Assembly (NCBI GenBank): GCA_937931785.1
Contig: CALHAX010000037.1
Coordinates: 1 to 43,207 of the forward strand
Length of the DNA: 43,207 nucleotides
Source: an uncultured Hyphomicrobiaceae bacterium
GTDB lineage: Bacteria > Pseudomonadota > Alphaproteobacteria > Rhizobiales > CALHAX01
Reading direction: 5' to 3'
Numbering within the stretch: position 1 is the first letter of the stretch; the number at the start of each line of letters is the position of its first letter. The notes below the pieces were generated by a model. The model ran no database searches, was not told the DNA's origin, and was given only the letters and a program-made list of their open reading frames with translations. The translations under genes and the position numbers were made by a program. Shown piece after piece: positions 1 to 9,293 of this stretch.

Positions 1-82
1 GATCAGTTTGCTGCAATTCTACAATCTGCTTGGGAACGATATTGTTGTTGATGGGTCTTAACACCGAACGTCTTAAAGACAC
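1..82 (-). CDS. possible truncated 5' end of a gene running off the left edge
   Basis: Downstream of the aspS stop, in the same frame, an open frame runs leftward to the window edge from a GTG at 82-80 and encodes about 27 residues (starting SLRRSVLRPINNNIVPKQ). A second GTG lies eight codons further in. I see no convincing Shine-Dalgarno sequence, and the plus strand is also open for short stretches here (for example a frame ending at 61), so this may be a chance frame. I do not recognise the product. Confidence 0.2.
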   Translation of the reverse strand, partial: MSLRRSVLRPINNNIVPKQIVELQQTD

Positions 83-94
83 AGCCCGACGTCT

Positions 95-1894
95 CTAACC
101 CTTCTCCACTTTCGGCAACCTCAGCCCAATGTGCAGCTCCCGCAACTGCTTTGCATCCACGGCTCCCGGCGCACCCATCAGAAGATCCTGGGCCTGCTGG
201 TTCATCGGGAACATGGTGACTTCACGGATGTTCGGCTCGCCGCACAAAAGCATCACAATGCGATCAACCCCCGGCGCGATACCGCCGTGCGGTGGTGCGC
301 CGTACTGGAGTGCGCGCAGCATTCCACCAAATTTATCCTCCACAACCTCGGAACCATAACCGGCAATGTCGAACGCCTTCATCATGATTTCAGGCTTGTG
401 GTTCCGGATGGCGCCGGACGACAGCTCCACACCGTTGCACACGATGTCGTACTGATAACCGAGAATATCACCGGGATCTTTCGTCTCCAGCGCGTCCATC
501 TCGCCCTGTGGCATGGAGAACGGATTGTGCGAAAAGTCCCAGCGTTTTTCGTCCTCGTCCCATTCATACATCGGGAAGTCCACGATCCAGCAGAACGCAA
601 ACTGATCTTCATCCACCAGTCCGAGTTCCGTTCCGGCGCGCGTCCGTGCAGCGCCCGCAAAATCAACGAACTTCTTCGGGTCGCCTGCAGTGAAAAACAC
701 GGCATCACCATCCTTGAGGCCAAGCTGCTCGCGAATGGCAGCGGTACGTTCCTCGCCAATGTTCTTGGCAATCGGTCCGGAACCCGCGCCATCCTTGAAG
801 AAGATGTAGCCGAGGCCCGGTTGCCCTTCGCCTTGCGCCCAGGAGTTCATCCGGTCGCAGAACGCGCGCGATCCCCCCGTTGGTGCGGGAATAGCCCACA
901 CACGGTTGGCCTCGTCCTTGTCCAGCATGCCTGCAAAGATCTTGAAACCCGAGCCACGGAAATGCTCGGATACATCTTCCATCTCGATCGGGTTGCGCAG
1001 ATCCGGCTTGTCGTTGCCGTACTTGCGCATGGACTCGGCATACGGAATGCGCGGAAATTTATCCGTCACCCGCTTGCCATCGCCGAATGCGACGAACAGA
1101 TCATGCAACACCGGCTCGACGGCGTTGAACACATCGTCCTGCGTAACAAAGCTCATCTCGATGTCGAGCTGGTAGAATTCACCCGGCGAACGGTCGGCGC
1201 GGGCATCTTCGTCACGGAAACACGGAGCAATCTGGAAATAGCGGTCGAAGCCCGCCATCATGATAAGCTGCTTAAACTGTTGTGGCGCCTGCGGCAGCGC
1301 GTAGAATTTTCCAGGATGCATGCGCGACGGTACCAGGAAATCCCGCGCACCTTCCGGACTGGAGGCCGTCAGAATCGGGGTCTGGAACTCAAAGAACCCG
1401 GCATCCGTCATGCGGCGGCGAATGTCCGCAACGATCTGCGACCGCTTCATGATGTTGCCATGGATCGTCTCCCGGCGCAGATCGAGAAAGCGATACGTCA
1501 GGCGGCGATCTTCGGGATAATCCGGCTCACCGAAAACAGGTAGTGGCAGTTCTTTCGCCTCGGACAAAACGTCGAGATCACGAATGAAAATCTCCACCTC
1601 ACCTGATGGCAGGTCCTTGTTGATCGTCTCGTCTGTCCGTTTCTTGACCTCTCCCTCGATCTTGATCACCCATTCAGACCGCACTTTCTCGGCAAGACTG
1701 AAAGCGGAGGAATCCGGATCCACAACCAACTGTGTCAGCCCGTAATGGTCGCGCAAGTCGATGAACAACAGTCCGCCATGGTCGCGCACCCGGTGCACCC
1801 AGCCGGAAAGCGTAACTGTGCTCCCCACATCGCTCGCGCGCAGGGCCTCACACGTGTGTGTGCGGTAGGGAGATGTCAGTGTCGAATGAGCCAT
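95..1894 (-). CDS. aspS: aspartyl-tRNA synthetase
   Basis: Charges tRNA with aspartate in the cytoplasm. The 599-residue protein has the bacterial AspRS layout: an N-terminal anticodon-binding OB fold ([20 protein letters not shown]), class II motif 2 ([19 protein letters not shown]), an inserted GAD domain, and motif 3 near the C terminus ([15 protein letters not shown]). Length matches the family. I chose the ATG at 1894 because the family begins here ([19 protein letters not shown]) and an AGGA lies about ten bases upstream. The frame stays open to 2350 but that extension is low-complexity and overlaps another gene. Many alphaproteobacterial AspRS also charge tRNA-Asn; that is not decidable here. 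Confidence 0.97.
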   Translation of the reverse strand: MAHSTLTSPYRTHTCEALRASDVGSTVTLSGWVHRVRDHGGLLFIDLRDHYGLTQLVVDPDSSAFSLAEKVRSEWVIKIEGEVKKRTDETINKDLPSGEVEIFIRDLDVLSEAKELPLPVFGEPDYPEDRRLTYRFLDLRRETIHGNIMKRSQIVADIRRRMTDAGFFEFQTPILTASSPEGARDFLVPSRMHPGKFYALPQAPQQFKQLIMMAGFDRYFQIAPCFRDEDARADRSPGEFYQLDIEMSFVTQDDVFNAVEPVLHDLFVAFGDGKRVTDKFPRIPYAESMRKYGNDKPDLRNPIEMEDVSEHFRGSGFKIFAGMLDKDEANRVWAIPAPTGGSRAFCDRMNSWAQGEGQPGLGYIFFKDGAGSGPIAKNIGEERTAAIREQLGLKDGDAVFFTAGDPKKFVDFAGAARTRAGTELGLVDEDQFAFCWIVDFPMYEWDEDEKRWDFSHNPFSMPQGEMDALETKDPGDILGYQYDIVCNGVELSSGAIRNHKPEIMMKAFDIAGYGSEVVEDKFGGMLRALQYGAPPHGGIAPGVDRIVMLLCGEPNIREVTMFPMNQQAQDLLMGAPGAVDAKQLRELHIGLRLPKVEKG

Positions 1895-2055
1895 TGTCCG
1901 TGTCCTGGCCTCGCCGATGCGCGGCCTCAAATGCGTGTCTCTGGAAGGGTGTATGAACGGGTCTGTCCAATGGGCGGGACAAGCGCACGGAGGTGCCCGA
2001 TTGTCAACTCCAGCGGTGCTTTTCAGCTCATCAGGCGGCCACAGGCCGGCGTCCG

Positions 2056-2367
2056 TCAGGTTGCGTACACCACTGCAGGGCCATTGCTGAACCCGACGAA
2101 AAGAAGGGCGACCCAGATGATCAGGCCTAGAACAACACCGGGTATGGAAACGCGCTCTCCCGACCGCACCATACGGACCGTAATCAGTATGGCAGCAAAG
2201 AACACCACGAAGCAGGCCAGCAGATAGAGAAACTCGATGCCAATCGCAGCACGCTGCGAAATCCACCCGGCGCGCAACATCATCTGATCCAGTTTGACCA
2301 GAATCGGAAAGCCCGCCCCCAGAATGCTGGGTGCCGCCGTGGCCCACCAAACACGGTTATGCGTCAC
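2056..2367 (-). CDS. small hypothetical membrane protein
   Basis: 103 residues with no family I recognise. It has one weak hydrophobic stretch near the N terminus and two clear membrane spans (about residues 44-63, [17 protein letters not shown], and 76-95, [16 protein letters not shown]) separated by a basic loop ([10 protein letters not shown]), so it is probably an inner-membrane protein. The start is a GTG at 2367, supported by an excellent ribosome-binding site (AAGGAGGT, seven bases upstream), which is the main reason to call it real. It lies 161 bp upstream of aspS on the same strand and is divergent from the MFS gene. Confidence 0.72.
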   Translation of the reverse strand: MTHNRVWWATAAPSILGAGFPILVKLDQMMLRAGWISQRAAIGIEFLYLLACFVVFFAAILITVRMVRSGERVSIPGVVLGLIIWVALLFVGFSNGPAVVYAT

Positions 2368-2546
2368 GCTGAACCTCCTTCAAGTGTAACCATCAGACAC
2401 ACACACCGACGCAATCAGACCTGTCACAATGGCGCGTCCAGGACAATCTGATCGCCGCACGCGTTTTTGTATTGCGCCGGTTAAAAAACAAGCGCCTAGA
2501 GTTTCATACGCGCGATCGCGCAGCTCCGTCACAGGCGTGTTGCCCC

Positions 2547-3881
2547 ATGAAATCTCTACCTCGCCTTTTGCCGCTGCTGTTTTCCGTTGCGATCCTGTTG
2601 TGCGGCAACGGCATTCTGATCACCCTTATATCCCTGAAAGCCAACGCGCTCGGCTGGTCCGCGTCCACCATCGGCTTGCTCGGAACGACCTATTTCGGCG
2701 GGTTCCTGATCAGCTCGATGTACACACCGAAGCTCATCGACATGGTGGGCCATGCCCGCGTGTTTGCAGCCCTTGCATCCTTGAGCGCAATCTCGGCCTT
2801 GATCCTCGTACTCTACGAGGATCCGGTGATCTGGATGTTTTCCCGAGCACTGGCCGGCTTCTGCATCGCCGGACTGTTCACGGCGATCGAAAGCTGGATC
2901 AACGGCGCCGTGGATAACAACGATCGCGGCCGCATGCTGAGTATTTACAGCCTGACAGATCTTGGCGCTGTGACCGCCTCACAGCTTCTGTTGCCAGTCT
3001 TCGGCACGGAAGGAACGATCTTGTTCATGATCACCGCAATCATGTTCTGTTTCTCCGTCGTACCTGTGACCCTGTCGCCAAGAGACACAACCCAACCATT
3101 CGAGCCCGTGAAGCTCAAGTTCAAGGACGTTTGGCGCATTTCCCCTCTGGCATTCATGACCTGTTTCGTGATCGGCCTGACCAACAGCTCCTACCGCACT
3201 ATCGGGCCGATCTACGCCACAAATGTTGGGCTCGACACACAGGGAGTTGCCTTCTTCATCACAGCTGGCATCGTGGGGGGAGCCGTCCTTCAGCTTCCAA
3301 TCGGCTGGTTGTCAGATCGCATGGACCGACGCCAGGTCCTCTCACTCTGTACCATTTTGGCAGTCGCCGCAGGCCTCCTCCTCGCTTATCTCTCGGAAGG
3401 TGACAGGATGCACGCCCCTGGTGGCAGCATTTATCTGACCGGGCTGTCCGCAGAGTGGTTCTACGCCGGTTCATTCCTGTTCGGGTGTTTTGCGATGCCG
3501 CTTTACTCCATCGCGGCCGCCCATGCGAACGACTTCGCAAAACCCGGGCAGTTTGCAACTGTTACGGCAGGCATGCTGTTCACATACGGCATATCGGCGA
3601 CCGTTGGCCCCATGTTGTCGTCTCTCTCAATGGCACAGTTCGGCCCTCCAGGGTTCTTCCTGTTCATTTGCGCTGCACATGCCGGGCTTCTGCTCTTCGC
3701 CTTCACCCGCATGCGTGTACGGGATACGGTTCCAGACGATGAGCGGGTCCGCTACGCTCCACTTCTGCGCACATCACGCGGGATCTTCAAGCTGGCGAAG
3801 AAACGTCTCACGTTGTCCCAGGGCGAGCGCGACCGTCGGGAAGCCGAGGCTGATTCGCTGTCAGGCGGCTCCCGTCGCTAA
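2547..3881 (+). CDS. MFS transporter, YcaD-like
   Basis: A 444-residue, 12-span major facilitator superfamily carrier in the inner membrane. Family features are the spacing of hydrophobic spans, the loop 2-3 region (MYTPKLIDMVGHARVF), RALAGFCIAGLFTAIESWINGAVDNNDRGRM around spans 4-5, and a second loop motif GWLSDRMDRRQVL in the C-terminal half. This resembles the YcaD branch, whose substrate is unknown. The last 50 residues form a charged cytoplasmic tail. I chose the ATG at 2547 because hydrophobic sequence starts at once after MKSLPRLLPL; an upstream in-frame ATG at 2472 would add a basic, non-conserved leader. It is followed by rnd after 57 bp. Confidence 0.92.
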   Translation: MKSLPRLLPLLFSVAILLCGNGILITLISLKANALGWSASTIGLLGTTYFGGFLISSMYTPKLIDMVGHARVFAALASLSAISALILVLYEDPVIWMFSRALAGFCIAGLFTAIESWINGAVDNNDRGRMLSIYSLTDLGAVTASQLLLPVFGTEGTILFMITAIMFCFSVVPVTLSPRDTTQPFEPVKLKFKDVWRISPLAFMTCFVIGLTNSSYRTIGPIYATNVGLDTQGVAFFITAGIVGGAVLQLPIGWLSDRMDRRQVLSLCTILAVAAGLLLAYLSEGDRMHAPGGSIYLTGLSAEWFYAGSFLFGCFAMPLYSIAAAHANDFAKPGQFATVTAGMLFTYGISATVGPMLSSLSMAQFGPPGFFLFICAAHAGLLLFAFTRMRVRDTVPDDERVRYAPLLRTSRGIFKLAKKRLTLSQGERDRREAEADSLSGGSRR

Positions 3882-3938
3882 CCTTTTCGCCAGAAATGAC
3901 GCAGGACAGACTCACTTTCCTGCGTTATAGCCGCGGGC

Positions 3939-5108
3939 ATGAAAGCCATTACGACCACCGTCGATCTAGCGGCGGCTTGCCAGAAACTCGCAACATCCTC
4001 CTATGTCACTGTCGACACGGAGTTCATGCGCGAAAGCACCTTCTGGCCAGAACTCTGCCTGATCCAGATTGCCAGTGATGATGTCGAAGAACTGATCGAC
4101 CCCCTCGCTGACGGTCTTGACCTCGCGCCATTCTTCGAATTGATGACAAACGAAGCCGTGGTCAAGGTATTCCACGCCGCGCGGCAGGATCTGGAAATCA
4201 TCCACCATCTCGCGGGCGTTATCCCGAAACCTCTGGTCGACACCCAGGTGGCCGCAATGGTGTGCGGATTTGGCGACTCCGTCGGTTACGCCAACCTCGC
4301 AAAGAAGATCTGCAACGTCGACATCGATAAATCGTCCCGCTTTACCGATTGGGCGCATCGCCCCCTGTCGGAAAAGCAACTGATCTACGCACTCGCAGAC
4401 GTCACCCACTTGCGCGACATCTACAAGTTCCTTGAAGGCAAGCTCACCAAATCGGGGCGCAGTCACTGGCTGACTGAAGAGATGGACATTCTCTCGGATC
4501 CTGCGACTTACGAAACCCATCCTGAGCAGGCGTGGAAACGCCTCAAGACCCGGGTGAAATCACGCAAGGCCATGGCCGTGCTTATGGAACTGGCCGCATG
4601 GCGCGAAGAAGAAGTGCAGCGCAAGAACGTGCCGCGCAATCGCGTGCTCCGCGATGAAGTCATCTACGATGTCGCGAACCAGTCCCCACGGGACGAAAAA
4701 CAACTCGCCAAATTGCGCACGATGTCGGACGGATTTGCACGCTCGCGGGTCGGCCAACAGATTCTTGAGGCCGTCGAACGCGGCCTCAATCGCGATCTCG
4801 ATACCGTGCCATCTATGAAAAAACAGGCGGCAGCACCACCCGAAGCCGGGGCTGTAATCGATCTCCTGCGCGTGCATCTGAAGGCCGTATCGGCAGCCAA
4901 TGCCGTTGCCGCAAAACTCATTGCAACAACGGACGACCTTGAGCGCATTGCGGTGGAACCCGAGGCTGATGTGCCAGCCTTGCGGGGATGGAGGCGTGAA
5001 TTGTTTGGCGACAATGCCCTCGCCATCAAAAGTGGGAAAATGGGTCTGATCGTCTCGAACGGCGCCGTTGTCGTGGCGGAAAGTGCAACGCTCAGGGCAT
5101 CAGAATAA
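3939..5108 (+). CDS. rnd: ribonuclease D
   Basis: A 3'-to-5' exoribonuclease that trims tRNA and other stable RNA ends. The DEDDy active site is complete: D26 and E28 in VDTEF, D84 in HAARQDLEII, and Y150 with D154 in YALADVTHL. An HRDC domain follows (about residues 205-290, with WREEEVQRKNVPRNRVLRD) and then a less conserved C-terminal region. At 389 residues it has the usual length. No strong Shine-Dalgarno precedes the ATG, but the N terminus matches the family. It converges with ppx, 23 bp away. Confidence 0.95.
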   Translation: MKAITTTVDLAAACQKLATSSYVTVDTEFMRESTFWPELCLIQIASDDVEELIDPLADGLDLAPFFELMTNEAVVKVFHAARQDLEIIHHLAGVIPKPLVDTQVAAMVCGFGDSVGYANLAKKICNVDIDKSSRFTDWAHRPLSEKQLIYALADVTHLRDIYKFLEGKLTKSGRSHWLTEEMDILSDPATYETHPEQAWKRLKTRVKSRKAMAVLMELAAWREEEVQRKNVPRNRVLRDEVIYDVANQSPRDEKQLAKLRTMSDGFARSRVGQQILEAVERGLNRDLDTVPSMKKQAAAPPEAGAVIDLLRVHLKAVSAANAVAAKLIATTDDLERIAVEPEADVPALRGWRRELFGDNALAIKSGKMGLIVSNGAVVVAESATLRASE

Positions 5109-5131
5109 ACAATGGCTGTGCCGATCCGTCA

Positions 5132-6667
5132 TCAGTCGGCCATCAGCTCGAACGTCATGCCAACCTCTTTCGCCAGGATCTTGAACCGCCGCCGCAACCG
5201 CTCACCATCAATATTCCGCTGTTCCTTTGGGAGTTTCAGGATAAGTCTATCAGTTTTCGCGCGCATGGATACGTTCGGCAAGACGCCTGGAGCGCCAACC
5301 CCGACAGAATAAGCGCCCCGCATGGCTGCTCCGAGAATACGTGCACGCTTATGCATATCGCGCGTCACAAGGGAGCGAAAACGCGAACTGAAGGCGTCAC
5401 GGACAATGCCTTCATGCCGGTAGTAGATTACGAGCGATATGAAGGCGATGCCTGCGTGATCGATGCTGGTTGATGCGACATTCTCCAGAACCGCGACACT
5501 CTGCTCGCTACGATAGTCCGGATGTGACCGCCAACCCACATCGGCAATGAGGCATGCCGCATGCCGCAGTCTTTTTTCATCTGCCGTTTCCCTGATCTTG
5601 AGCACGCGGAAAAGATGATCTGTCCAGTCGCACAGCTCACGTGAATAGTCTGGAGAACGCGCCCGCAATTCTGAAAGCAATCGGCAGGTGGATAAAAAGC
5701 CATCTTCCTTTTGTTCTGCCTTCGGGAGAAGATTGTAGAGTAAGCCTTCACGGATCCCCGTGGCACAGATCACGATTTCCGAAGGTTTGATCCGTTTGAT
5801 CAAACGCTGCATCACGGCTGCGCCATAGGGAACCATCTCGATACGAGATTTGGACAGGTCATTCGACGCGCCAAAGAAATCGAGCGGCATCTCCTGAAGA
5901 TAGCGCGCATACCGGATCGCCTCGCCGGGTGGCATGCGATACTGGTGCAGAACACTCATCGGATAATCCCGATACCGCATATGCAGACGCGCCAGGGCCC
6001 GCCACGTCCCACCAACCGCATAGAACGGACGATCGGTTCCGGCATCCAGCCAATCGACCTTGTCGAGTTCACGATCCACGATCTTGCGCACTTTGTCGAA
6101 GTTCGTGCCCCCGCCTTCAATCAATCGCAAACCGCCCAAAGGCATTGTCGTCCATTGCTTGTATTTACGGTTGTTGATGTTGATCAGCTCAAGGCTCCCT
6201 CCGCCCAGGTCACCCGCAAGACCACGTGGAGACTGAAAGCCGGACATCACGCCAGCCGCCGCGAGGCCCGCTTCCTCATGACCGGAGAGAACAGCAATCG
6301 CAACGCCACTGATGTCTTCCGCAGCCGTGATGAAAAACGGGCCATCCGAAGCTTCACGCACAGCGGCCGTCGCAACAACATGCATGGGGCCAGCATCGAG
6401 AACATCGACAACGGCACGAAATCTGCGCAAGGCACTGAGCGCCCTCTCGATGTTCTGACGCCCCATACGACCTTTGGACGGTAGCATGCGACCAAGACCA
6501 CAGATCACCTTCTCGTTGTAGATCGGAGACGGATTGCGCTTGAGGCCTTCATAAATAACGAGACGAACCGTGTTGGAACCGATGTCCACAACAGACACAG
6601 GCCGCTCATCGCCAGCCGACACACCCACCGGTGTTGGTCGTGGACCACTCATCCTTTTGTCCGTCAT
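5132..6667 (-). CDS. ppx: exopolyphosphatase / GppA-type phosphatase
   Basis: Ppx/GppA enzymes release phosphate from polyphosphate or from pppGpp. The protein (511 residues) has the actin-like ATPase fold signatures: phosphate 1 loop DIGSNTVRL (28-36), the catalytic-glutamate region SGHEEAGL (about 128-135), and phosphate 2 loop DLGGGSLEL (153-161). A helical C-terminal HD-like part follows (CLIADVGWRSHPDYR; DHAGIAFISLVIYYRHEG). Ppx and GppA cannot be separated by eye. From memory, ppk commonly lies directly upstream in relatives; here only 110 bp separates this start from hdaA and no ppk is present in the window. AAAGG precedes the ATG. Confidence 0.92.
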   Translation of the reverse strand: MTDKRMSGPRPTPVGVSAGDERPVSVVDIGSNTVRLVIYEGLKRNPSPIYNEKVICGLGRMLPSKGRMGRQNIERALSALRRFRAVVDVLDAGPMHVVATAAVREASDGPFFITAAEDISGVAIAVLSGHEEAGLAAAGVMSGFQSPRGLAGDLGGGSLELININNRKYKQWTTMPLGGLRLIEGGGTNFDKVRKIVDRELDKVDWLDAGTDRPFYAVGGTWRALARLHMRYRDYPMSVLHQYRMPPGEAIRYARYLQEMPLDFFGASNDLSKSRIEMVPYGAAVMQRLIKRIKPSEIVICATGIREGLLYNLLPKAEQKEDGFLSTCRLLSELRARSPDYSRELCDWTDHLFRVLKIRETADEKRLRHAACLIADVGWRSHPDYRSEQSVAVLENVASTSIDHAGIAFISLVIYYRHEGIVRDAFSSRFRSLVTRDMHKRARILGAAMRGAYSVGVGAPGVLPNVSMRAKTDRLILKLPKEQRNIDGERLRRRFKILAKEVGMTFELMAD

Positions 6668-6777
6668 AAAGCACCTTTCGAGCGCAAAACGCGCAGGACA
6701 GGAACGTGGAGCCAGAAGTCGTGCTGCCCAATACCGGGCATCACAGTATCATGTCCAGCCGCGACATCCGAACACCC

Positions 6778-7458
6778 TCAATTGTCCCCCTGCATCTCGG
6801 ACAACACAGCCCTTGCAAGGTCGCGCGTTACCTCTCGAGATGTACTCCAGACACGCGTGTCGATCTCTTGCACAAGTTGCAGGGCAAACTTCATGGACCG
6901 TTCCATATGTCGTGCCAAGTGCCGGACGGCCGCCGGCGTGGCCGGTATTTGCCGATCCGCAAACAGCTTGACGAGCACGGCTGTCAAAAGTTCGTCATCC
7001 GGTGGCTCGATCGCAACCACAGGCAAAGAGCGTGCACGTGACCGAAGATCGGGTAGCGCAATCTTCCACGCACCTGGTGCATTGCGCGCGGTCAGCAAGA
7101 CGCTGAACTTCTGCTCACGTGCGAGATTCAGGAGATGAAAAAGCGCACGCTCATCAAACTCGCCTGCATCCACATCCTCAACAGCAATACCGCTGGAGGT
7201 CGCCAGCGCATCCGCACTTGCACTGGAAAGATCACTGGCCGACACCATCGCCGCACCCGACTGCAGCCGCCACACGTGCGCAAGATGCGTCTTGCCAGCG
7301 CCTTCCGATCCCGTAAGGACCAGTCCATACCCGGGCCAGTCTGGCCAGCGCGTCACCATCTCATCTGCCGCAGTGTTGCTGCTGCTGACAATAAAATCCT
7401 CAGCTTCGAGTGCCGGGCGATGCGGTAAATCGAGCAACAGTTGCTGTTCATTGACCAT
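6778..7458 (-). CDS. hdaA: HdaA-like DnaA-related regulatory protein
   Basis: A 226-residue DnaA-like AAA+ protein without the DnaA DNA-binding domain IV, as in Hda/HdaA, which with the sliding clamp stimulates DnaA-ATP hydrolysis. The N terminus carries a clamp-binding motif (QLLLDLPHRP, from residue 6). Walker A is GSEGAGKTHLA (50-60), and an acidic Walker B-like strand follows (GIAVEDVDAG). The C terminus resembles the lid region (LARHMERSMKFALQLV). Its ATG shares one base with the preceding stop (TAATG at 7460-7456), so it is translationally coupled to the AI-2E gene. Confidence 0.88.
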   Translation of the reverse strand: MVNEQQLLLDLPHRPALEAEDFIVSSSNTAADEMVTRWPDWPGYGLVLTGSEGAGKTHLAHVWRLQSGAAMVSASDLSSASADALATSSGIAVEDVDAGEFDERALFHLLNLAREQKFSVLLTARNAPGAWKIALPDLRSRARSLPVVAIEPPDDELLTAVLVKLFADRQIPATPAAVRHLARHMERSMKFALQLVQEIDTRVWSTSREVTRDLARAVLSEMQGDN

Positions 7459-8573
7459 TACGTTTGCGAGCCACTCGACGCGTGCGGAGACGTTTGCACA
7501 CCATCACCACTCGAATTTTCCGCACGATAAAGCGTGCTCTGGCGATACTCTTTAATCGCAAATCGCGCCAACACACCAATCACGGCTGCTACAGGAACGG
7601 CAATCAGTATGCCGACAATACCAAAAAGATAGCTGAAGGCGAACAAGGAGAAGATAATCCACACCGGATGCAGGCGAATGCGATCGCCGACAATTTTCGG
7701 TTGCAGGATATTGCCCTCGATCGCCTGCCCCGCAAAGAAGATCGCAATCACGATCATGATCGGCACCCAGTTTGGCCAGAACTGCGACAAGGCCACGCCA
7801 ACCGAGAGGATCAACCCGACGATCGACCCGATGAAGGGTACAAAATTCAACAATCCTGCAAGCAACCCGATCAGCAAACCGTACTGTAGACCCAGAATGC
7901 TGAGCGCAATCGCATACATGAGCCCGAGGATCAATGCGACGGCCCCTTGTCCGCGCATGAAACCGGAAATCACCTGGTTCATCTCGGTCGCGAGGCGGCG
8001 GATCGTTGGAACATTGTCGCGCGGCAACCAACTATCGATGCGTGCGATCATCTGATCCCAGTCCAGCAAGAGATAAAAAGCCACGACAGGCGTAATCAGG
8101 ATGAGAGACAGGAAATTGACCACGGCAAGGCTACCGCTCCAAACCGATTTGAGAACACCGCTGGCGTAACCGGTCCAATCCTTCGACCAACCAGATATAC
8201 TACGCTGCAACTCCGCCTGAAATGCCGGAAACCTGTCTCCAAGCCAACTGCGTGCAAGATCTTCGAGCGCAATACGCAAGGACTGCAGTTGTCCGGGAAA
8301 TCCTTCAATCAACTGGCGCAACTCGTTGGCGATGAGCGGCACCATGAACAAGATCAGGAACAGCAGGATAAACACCAGAGATATCATGATGATCGTCGTG
8401 GCAATGACGCGGGAAAATCCCGCACGGCAAATCCGGTCTGCCAAAGGATCAAGGAAATAGGCGACGATGAGCCCGACCACGAACGGCAGAAGGATATCGC
8501 TAAACAGCCAGATAAAAGCGAGGCACAAGCCAAAAAGTGCCAGCCAGGCCATCGCCTTGCGTTCATAACTCAT
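7458..8573 (-). CDS. AI-2E family transporter (PerM-like)
   Basis: A 371-residue inner-membrane protein of the AI-2E/UPF0118 family. It shows the expected order: two to three N-terminal spans (LFGLCLAFIWLFSDILLPFVVGLIVAYFLDPLADRI), a soluble loop rich in charged and amphipathic residues (about 85-150), then the conserved core GQGAVALILGLMYAIALSILGLQYGLLIGLLAGLLNFVPFIGSIVG and the PKIVGDRIRLHPVWIIFSLFAFSYLFGIVGILIAVPVAAVIGV region. Family members export small molecules or ions; the substrate here is unknown. GGGGA precedes the ATG. It is coupled downstream to hdaA, an arrangement common in alphaproteobacteria. Confidence 0.92.
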   Translation of the reverse strand: MSYERKAMAWLALFGLCLAFIWLFSDILLPFVVGLIVAYFLDPLADRICRAGFSRVIATTIIMISLVFILLFLILFMVPLIANELRQLIEGFPGQLQSLRIALEDLARSWLGDRFPAFQAELQRSISGWSKDWTGYASGVLKSVWSGSLAVVNFLSLILITPVVAFYLLLDWDQMIARIDSWLPRDNVPTIRRLATEMNQVISGFMRGQGAVALILGLMYAIALSILGLQYGLLIGLLAGLLNFVPFIGSIVGLILSVGVALSQFWPNWVPIMIVIAIFFAGQAIEGNILQPKIVGDRIRLHPVWIIFSLFAFSYLFGIVGILIAVPVAAVIGVLARFAIKEYRQSTLYRAENSSGDGVQTSPHASSGSQT

Positions 8574-8644
8574 CAGCGATCCCCATTCCGTCCGTCACGC
8601 TTCGCGTCCGAAAGACCTGACGCACAAGCCTGTCGTCATGCAAC

Positions 8645-9190
8645 TTACGCCGAACTTCCATTGCCCGTCATGTGGCTTACCCACGTTCTCAGGTACACCA
8701 CTCCGGATGCAAGCGTTGTCACACCAGTGCACCAGCCAAGAACCACTCGCAAGTCTGCCAGTCCTAGTCGAAACCCGGCATCCGCCAGAACCACGGACAC
8801 AAGTATAATCTGCAACGCGGTATTGAGTTTGGAAATCGCAATTGGCTGAATCTCGACTGGATTGTCCAGCATCCACGCCAGCAGGATAGCAGAGACCATG
8901 ATGATGTCGCGAAACACAACACAAAGAACCAGCCACGACGGAAGCTGTCCCAGGATACCAAGCGCCACGAATATGCTGATGAGCAACAACTTGTCAGCCA
9001 TCGGATCGAGATAGCGACCAAGCTCGGTTTCCCATCCAAACCGCTTCGCGAGATAACCGTCAACGGCATCCGAAATGCCTGCAATGACGAAGATCCAGAA
9101 TGCCGTCTGGGGCTTGTCGTTGATAATCAACCAGATGGCGACAGGAACCAGGGCAATGCGAAAAAGCGTTACGGCATTTGGAATATTCAC
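8645..9190 (-). CDS. CDP-alcohol phosphatidyltransferase
   Basis: An integral-membrane enzyme that transfers a phosphatidyl group from CDP-diacylglycerol to an alcohol such as glycerol-3-phosphate. The 181-residue protein has the family motif D41-x2-D44-G45-x2-A48-K49-x9-G58-x3-D62-x3-D66. The usual arginine after the alanine is lysine, with arginine one position later. Five or six membrane spans are visible. I chose the GTG at 9190, giving MNIPNAVTLFRI, the typical family start, with GGGG six bases upstream; a TTG two codons earlier sits too close to that site. It may be a PgsA paralogue; the exact product is undetermined. It lies in the DUF2066 - AI-2E - hdaA operon. Confidence 0.9.
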   Translation of the reverse strand: MNIPNAVTLFRIALVPVAIWLIINDKPQTAFWIFVIAGISDAVDGYLAKRFGWETELGRYLDPMADKLLLISIFVALGILGQLPSWLVLCVVFRDIIMVSAILLAWMLDNPVEIQPIAISKLNTALQIILVSVVLADAGFRLGLADLRVVLGWCTGVTTLASGVVYLRTWVSHMTGNGSSA

Positions 9191-9293
9191 GCGCAACCCC
9201 GATTCACGCCATAAAAATCAATCTGGGCCACACTCTTTGACGGGAAATGTGCGCCACGTCGAGAGAATTGAAGGTGCACGCAACGGTGCTGTG

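Noticed and set aside
131-1543. 470-codon open frame on the plus strand opposite aspS
   Set aside because: It is antisense to a complete aspS with all class II motifs. Its translation shows no domain and is an artefact of the GC-leaning codon pattern.
1895-2350. N-terminal extension of aspS to the first in-frame ATG
   Set aside because: It would overlap the small membrane protein gene and adds Arg/Cys-rich sequence unlike any AspRS.
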